From positions 39,644,383 through 39,708,382 of the forward strand of contig OZ024879.1 in NCBI GenBank assembly GCA_964017185.1: a stretch of DNA of 64,000 nt, in the 5' to 3' direction. A program made the translations under genes and the position numbers. Shown piece by piece: positions 58,571 through 64,000 of this stretch. The DNA is from Rugalucina vietnamica. Its lineage: Eukaryota > Mollusca > Bivalvia > Lucinida > Lucinidae. The stretch's first letter is position 1. The number at the start of each line of letters is the position of its first letter. The notes under the pieces are model-generated. The model saw nothing but the letters and a program-made list of their open reading frames with translations, was not told where the DNA came from and did not search any database.

Positions 58571-59728
58571 CACTGAAAGAAAGTTATAAGAGGCCGCCTT
58601 ATATTTTTTTCTTCTAGTTCAGAAAGTAAAATATGATCAATTAAAATTCATGATCATATGAATAAACCAATGTAGAACAGTGGCTCTGTGAGTTTCTGCA
58701 TTCCAATATGCATGATACATCTCACACAGACGATGCATGAGTAAAAGTACCCTCATTTCAAAAAGTCACACTTTATTAACACCAAGTTAAATGTCCTAAT
58801 ATGACGTTGTGTTTTACATTTTTATTTGTTTGAAAAGGCTACTGACTGCCGTGATGCAAGATAAAATTAAGTCAAATGTGTTGCTGCAATAATAATTTTC
58901 GTTTCTGTTTTGTACATGCAAGAAGACAGCAACATGAACAACAGGAATTCAGTTTTTGCATGCAATTTGCATACAAACTATGCGTTATTATCAGCAGCAC
59001 AGCATTGAAAGTTTCAGCGATTATCGATGTCTAATACTAGACTGTTAAATTTTAAAAAATTAAAAAAATCTTCCACACATTTTGTTATTTTGTTCATTAA
59101 AAATTGGCATTAAAACTGGAAGTGTGCGGCAGCCGTGACCGATTCGATTCAGTTTTAAAAGTGCGTAAGCCAGAAGGATATCTTTTATGACACCCGGTCC
59201 TTATTTCAATAAATTTTGTGTTGTAATCAATTTTTATTAAAAACATTGATTTTTGCACTTTTACTCCAAAAACGCGTTTAAAATTATTTCTGAACACTTT
59301 GCAACTTTACTTACTTGAAAGACACGTCTTTGGGCAAATGATAATGCAATCATCCATAGTGCAGATTACATTTTATTTAGGTCCTTTGAGATCAGTAAAG
59401 ATATTCAGAGTGTCACCAAAACACTCACGTTTAGAAACATACTTCTAAGCCATGTTTTAATTATTTGACCCCGTTTAGGAATATGTCTTCGATTGAGACT
59501 TCTCGTGAAAATTTTCGAAATTGCAGTACAACAGTCTGGCTTTCGTTGCCGGTTTAAAAAGGGCTACTGATGAGGGTTCATTACCCGAAATTGCGCAATA
59601 TAGTCCACACTCTCTCCCTTTGAATGCTTTTATTGCTTTCAAAGGATCAAACTTTTATATTGTATTTGAACATGGCTTAGAAAACAAAATGAGTGTGAAA
59701 AGTGGCCTCTTATAACTTTCTTTCAGTG
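58571..59728. mobile_element. Family F TIR element, TA duplication, copy 2
   Basis: CACTGAAAGAAAGTTATAAG to TATAACTTTCTTTCAGTG, TA on both sides. Colinear with 28746-29788 over most of its length; the internal part from about 59340 to 59640 is largely unique. Confidence 0.85.
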
Positions 59729-59802
59729 TACAAAATTTGTGTCAAACACTGATCTTTCCTGTTTCAGCACACATCGGCACGTATTAATAAGTGCACACAA
59801 CC

Positions 59803-60231
59803 ATGGATAAAGACTCGATCGCCGTTATCGCTATGCAACCCTCTGTCTTCACCAACGATGTAATGACGACACAAAACGATATCAAACAGAGACAAGAGCC
59901 TCGTACTGGATATTCGGAAAACACGTCCTCTGACACAGAGTGCTGCGAAGGATTAAATGACATCTGTGATTGTTTCACATGCTGTAACGAAGGAAACCGG
60001 TGTTGTGGAATTAAGTGCTGCTCATGCGCCTGCGACGACAAAGACGCGCTTGATGGCGTTGGGGGTGGAGATAACAGTGACTGTTGTAGTTGTGATTGTA
60101 ATTGTTGTGATAGCCTCGGCTGTGGGTCTTGCGACTCGTGCGAATTGTGCAACGGATGTGGGGACTGTTCTTGCTTTGACTGCGGTAGTTGCGATTGTTG
60201 TGGCAGTGAGTCAGATTGTACAATCTTATGA
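59803..60231 (+). CDS. Small cysteine-rich protein, I-mfa (MDFI/MDFIC)-like
   Basis: An open frame of 142 residues with ATG in a good context (ACAACCATGG). An acceptor (CTTTCCTGTTTCAG, ending 59767) lies 35 bp upstream, so this is probably the last exon of a gene with a 5' UTR exon elsewhere. The first 45 residues have no cysteine. The rest holds 30 cysteines, mostly in CC, CxC and CxxC pairs with Asp, Gly and Ser, and it ends in SDCTIL. There is no signal peptide or membrane segment in this frame. The pattern resembles the C-terminal cysteine-rich domain of I-mfa proteins, which bind transcription factors and zinc. A metallothionein-like or keratin-associated-type protein is the alternative. 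A TIR element ends 39 bp before the acceptor and another begins 125 bp after the stop. An overlapping hydrophobic frame (59957-60337) is judged a shadow of the TGTNNT codon pattern. Confidence 0.6.
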   Translation: MDKDSIAVIAMQPSVFTNDVMTTQNDIKQRQEPRTGYSENTSSDTECCEGLNDICDCFTCCNEGNRCCGIKCCSCACDDKDALDGVGGGDNSDCCSCDCNCCDSLGCGSCDSCELCNGCGDCSCFDCGSCDCCGSESDCTIL

Positions 60232-60355
60232 AACATGCGTGAAAGAACTCAACCTAAACAAATTGGCTAATTCCTTCCAGAAAAGACGCAAACCGGCTTG
60301 CTCAAAATTTCAGGGAATATTCCAAGAAGAACTTTAGGTTTAGAAATAAGAAATA

Positions 60356-61302
60356 CGTGGGGTGATCGGAAAGTACGTATAAAAATGTTGTCATTTCTTT
60401 CTCTTTTGGTATTTCTAGATGAAATTTCATCAAATAATGCAGAAACATATATGCAGTTATTCCATTGCTATAACGCATGCACAATACGCACACGTACGTT
60501 GCAGCTGTCGTTATGGAAACACCGCCTAACGTTATGCGGCGCAACGTAACGTCGAAGTTTTATTCTTATTTCAAAATACTTCTTAGTTCAAAGTATTGTA
60601 ACACTCGTTTTGATTCCATTTGCCGACATTTTATTTAATACTTATTTAACTGCAACGTACACGGCATGTGTTTGTAAAGTTACGAGGATTTTTATCAAAT
60701 GAATTTGTCTCGAGAGTTTTGCAAATGCCGAATCTGTCAAAAAGACAAAACTGTTACATTTTCGGGAAATCATTTTTTAAAAGTATATATTTACTGCAAT
60801 CTCGAAACTTATCTATTCTTGACATTGTCTATACTGTCTAGTTATTGTTTATACCAGTCTTTTTAGCATTTCGTTAAACATCGGCCAGAACACAAATATT
60901 GGATTAAAGTTTACAAAACGAAATCGACGTTCTAGCAAATTTTACGCTAACCTGTTGAATTCAATTTCACCGTATTAGTAGATAAAGCATCAGAATGCCG
61001 TATGTTTTCAAAAAATGGTCATTTAATGTTAGAAAATTATTTTTCAGTAAAAACTATCGACCAACTTTCCCAAACACCCCAAATACACTAAGAAAGTCAA
61101 CCAAGGGTTACAGGTGCGCCGGGTCACGTGGTGTGACGTCATTAGGCTGTCTCGTGCATGTACGTCCGACGTCATTGTTTTAATATGACAATGTCATTTA
61201 ATTACAAAAGAATCAATGTTTATTCGTACAAAATTTCATATCAGTCGGTTGACGCAAACTTATATTACAGCATTTTTATACGTACTTTCCGATACCCCCT
61301 CG
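60356..61302. mobile_element. TIR element, TA duplication, 947 bp
   Basis: CGTGGGGTGATCGGAAAGTA at the left and, inverted, TACTTTCCGATACCCCCTCG at the right, TA at 60354-60355 and 61303-61304. TIRs share ATCGGAAAGTACGTATAAAA. Mariner-like by ends only. Confidence 0.75.
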
Positions 61303-62633
61303 TAGCTCTCTGGTTATGTAGCGAACAGAGGTGGCCAGCCTATGCTTATTATTGGAGTGCATCTGGCAGTTACGAGTCAGCTAGAAAGCTAGCGTTAAAC
61401 TTTGCTTTGTTAACTGAGAGAGAGAGAGAGGTATTTTATAGCTTTTCGCTTTCATGTTATTGCATATTTAACGCCTCAGCTAACATAATATATAGGTTGG
61501 TACGGAGTTACCGCTTACCGCTTATAGGTGCCAAAACCTCTTTTACTTTAACTTATACTTAGACACAAAGGAATGTTCCATATATTTTAAGTATATTGAG
61601 ACTTTAAAAAGATGTTTTAGAATATCAACCAGTATAAAGTTGTACTGTTTTGACATGAAATGAACTCATTTTGCCAGTATTTCAAGTTTTAGTGTGCACA
61701 TCAGTGGACCCCCGCTTGCTCTGGGCACACACGTTCCTGGAGATGTGGGTGGTGGCTCGTGGAGAAGCTTTAATGTGACGCTCCGGTGCCAGGTCTTAGT
61801 GAGTAAGTACCTGAAGACTCGCGGACTCGCTCCTTTATGTCTACTGGTGTGTACATTTTTAGGATAATCAAGATTGATTTGCTTTTCATATTTTATTTTA
61901 CAATCTTGTTGACTTGCAAACTTTTAGTGGGTTAACGACACTTTGTATATTTTTTTTCTCAGTTTTATTATGTACGAATGCGTCTCATGTTTCATATGAC
62001 GCAAATTTTGTACATTAAATCTATTAATTTCTGTTTCTTAGGTTTTTTCTGATGTACATTCTGAAATATCTGTGATGCATGTATCCTGTTTTTAAAAGCA
62101 ACGTATAGTGTCTCGTAAGTCTATACAGACTGGATATCAAATATATTTTATCTTGTTATAAATCTGTATATATTGTATGTATTTGATATGGGACACTCTA
62201 ATAAACTAATAAACTACTAGGTACTAGTTAGTTCTCAAATGTCTGTCTGCCGCTAATCCCCTGCGTCACCCAGACCCCAAAATATTGAGTCAAACTCTGT
62301 CTAACTAAGGTCTTCTTTACCTCAAGGGCTGATTGTAATTCTGGGCCCCAGTGGTTGGTAAATCAAAGCCATTTTTAGCTTCAGATCAACTAGTTTATGG
62401 CGAATAACTGAAAAGGGTCTTAAGTTACGGTGACAACTTCACAGCATAGCAACTTTACGGTCAACTCGAGCCCATCTGAACGTCGTCGCATCTTACGAAG
62501 TGGCACCTTTCATTTCAAAAAGTTGCGATAAGTTAGAGTAACTGGAATTGCAAGGGCGTACATTTTAAGGTGGTCATCTTAGGACCATCGAAAGAATGTC
62601 GCAAGTAGGGGAAGTTATAATGCCTTCGAGTTA
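61303..62633. other. Intergenic, no supported gene
   Basis: Short (GA)n at 61420-61431. Open frames here have no recognisable domain. Confidence 0.5.
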
Positions 62634-62962
62634 CTTAAAAGGTACAAGTAGGCAAAGATCAGGAAAAGGCGCAATCAGAAAAAGATTCCCACTCCAAAAA
62701 CCGAGGTGGAAAAAAACAAATTAACAATCAGGTACTTATACCATTAAACATATCGCAAGCCGAATAAGCAGCTATTTTCCCAATAGGTGGCCACTCAGTT
62801 ACCTTAACTTAACTAAAAATATGAAAACATACATAAGGCGCCAACAGCACCAAAAAAAAATACACCAAGACATAAAACAAAAAGAACCACCACAGAAGTA
62901 TCGCCTTGGAGCGATCAGTAACACAAAGTTACTGGCGGGCTTAAACCGGTTTTACATGATCT
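62634..62962 (-). mobile_element. Family I dispersed repeat, inverted copy
   Basis: AAGTAGGCAAAGATCAGGAA to GGCGGGCTTAAACCGGTTTT, the reverse of 21151-21558. Confidence 0.75.
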
Positions 62963-63057
62963 TGATCTTTAGTAGTTCAAGTTGACATGCCACGTAAAGA
63001 TGGCAAAACTCAAAAATTACCTGTTATAATTATTAGTTGTTGTTTTTATTGTTTTGT

Positions 63058-63421
63058 AGTAGGAGAAGAAATATAAACTTATAAATGAAAACATCCAGCC
63101 AGAGCTGGCCTCGAACCCCGATCGTCGGGGTGGAAATCAGGCGTCATAACCACGAGGCTAAAAGGTCCGGAAAAGAGCACAGGAATTTCTAAACATTTGT
63201 AACAAATGTTTCATTGTAGCATGGAGGAATATGGTAGTGCGGCTAGCGAAGTACGTTGTATATAGTGTATATAGTATATAGGGTGCATAATTGACCAGTC
63301 TAACTGGTCCGGACCTTTTAGCCTCGTGGTTATGACGCCTGATTTCCACCCCGACGATCGGGGTTCGAGGCCAGCTCTGGCTGGATGTTTTTATTTACAG
63401 GTCTATATTTCTCCTCCTACT
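63058..63421. mobile_element. Foldback element with two inverted tRNA-like arms
   Basis: Arms of about 77 bp appear identical at 63093-63170 and, inverted, 63308-63385, with looser pairing out to AGTAGGAG/CTCCTACT. Each arm has B-box GGTTCGAGGCC and an A-box-like TAGCCTCGTGGTTATG. The ~135-bp spacer is unrelated. Confidence 0.78.
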
Positions 63422-64000
63422 AAAGTTTGTTTTTATTAATAAATAATTATGTAATACATGCACAATGTAGCAATGTAGATGCAGAGGTTAGTTTATGTTT
63501 ACAAAGCTTACAAAATTTACAAAGTTCATCAGTGCTTTAAGTAAGTTGTGCACTTAACATTTTAAATGCGTGACGACGGAAGATACTGAATTTAGGCTGT
63601 AAATACTTACAACTTTAAACGAATATTTTATGTACATGTATACAATCGATGGTGCAATAGCGACATTATTTAACATTTATTAGGGTTTAACCTCCTTATT
63701 GTTAAAACAATAAACAAGTTATTTTTCAAAGGTTTGGTGTTCTATGATATATTCCTAGTAGTAGTAGTAGTAGTAGTAGTAGAAAGTGGCCTTTTACGTC
63801 ATGCCGGGCTGAACGGACTTAATCCAATGTTCCACCAAAAGGACGGTTCTATGATATCCCTGTATGAATGTCTGTTGCTTGGCCCACCGGGGTCCAACTG
63901 ATGGTTTTCTTTTGCTCCGGAGTTAGTAAGTTATTCGGCGCCCATGGATCTCCATCGTCGGGCAGCTTACTGAATCTATGAGTCCTGGTTTTTTGATTTA
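63422..64000. other. Intergenic, (GTA)n microsatellite at 63758-63782
   Basis: No gene or repeat-family member recognised apart from the trinucleotide run. Confidence 0.6.

Noticed and set aside
59957-60337. Hydrophobic 126-residue frame overlapping the cysteine-rich gene
   Set aside because: Arises from the +1 reading of repeated TGT codons; the cysteine-rich frame has the better start context and domain-like pattern. Kept as a finding because it cannot be excluded.
61158-61562. 134-residue plus-strand frame
   Set aside because: Crosses the border of a TIR element and has no recognisable domain or splice context.

Overview
This is a window of animal nuclear DNA. It is AT-rich and dense in introns and repeats. 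Three genes are supported: a RIOK3-type atypical kinase on the plus strand (3' eight coding exons, 648-7995), two complete tandem cathepsin B paralogues on the minus strand (26723-18882 and 46150-38353), and a small cysteine-rich gene or last exon on the plus strand (59803-60231). GT-AG introns, matching exon phases and short inverted-repeat transposons point to an invertebrate. The repeat style (elements opening with TTAGCTCACCTGA, many palindromic MITEs) suggests a bivalve mollusc. That assignment is inference only.

Layout: 1-8.0 kb RIOK3 with MITE-filled introns; 8.0-18.1 kb a block of large elements carrying tandem arrays (128-bp, ~178-bp, ~457-bp and ~160-bp periods); 18.9-27.3 kb cathepsin B gene A and its promoter; 27.4-38.3 kb gene-free DNA with several TIR elements; 38.3-50.1 kb cathepsin B gene B and its promoter; 50.1-64 kb gene-poor DNA with a decayed LINE cut by later insertions, SINEs, TIR elements and the cysteine-rich gene.

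The two cathepsin B genes share seven coding exons with the same intron phases, the catalytic Cys/His/Asn, and the paired histidines of the cathepsin B occluding loop. Each has a non-coding first exon behind a TATA-like box with a TCACATGA motif about 20 bp further upstream. This fits co-regulated lysosomal or digestive proteases derived by tandem duplication.

The most unusual signal is repeated duplication of short exon pieces into neighbouring introns. It affects RIOK3 exons 3 and 6 (as counted here), gene A exon 2 (about seven decayed copies) and gene B exons 1, 3 and 5. Two of the arrays, in unrelated genes, have periods of about 163-169 bp. Most readable copies carry stops, a lost start codon or transposon insertions. 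A second unusual signal is a 128-bp satellite in which every unit carries a palindromic AGGTCAnnnTGACCT-type site and a DR1-like site, that is, an array of nuclear-receptor-type motifs. No CRISPR array, rRNA gene or functional tRNA gene is seen.
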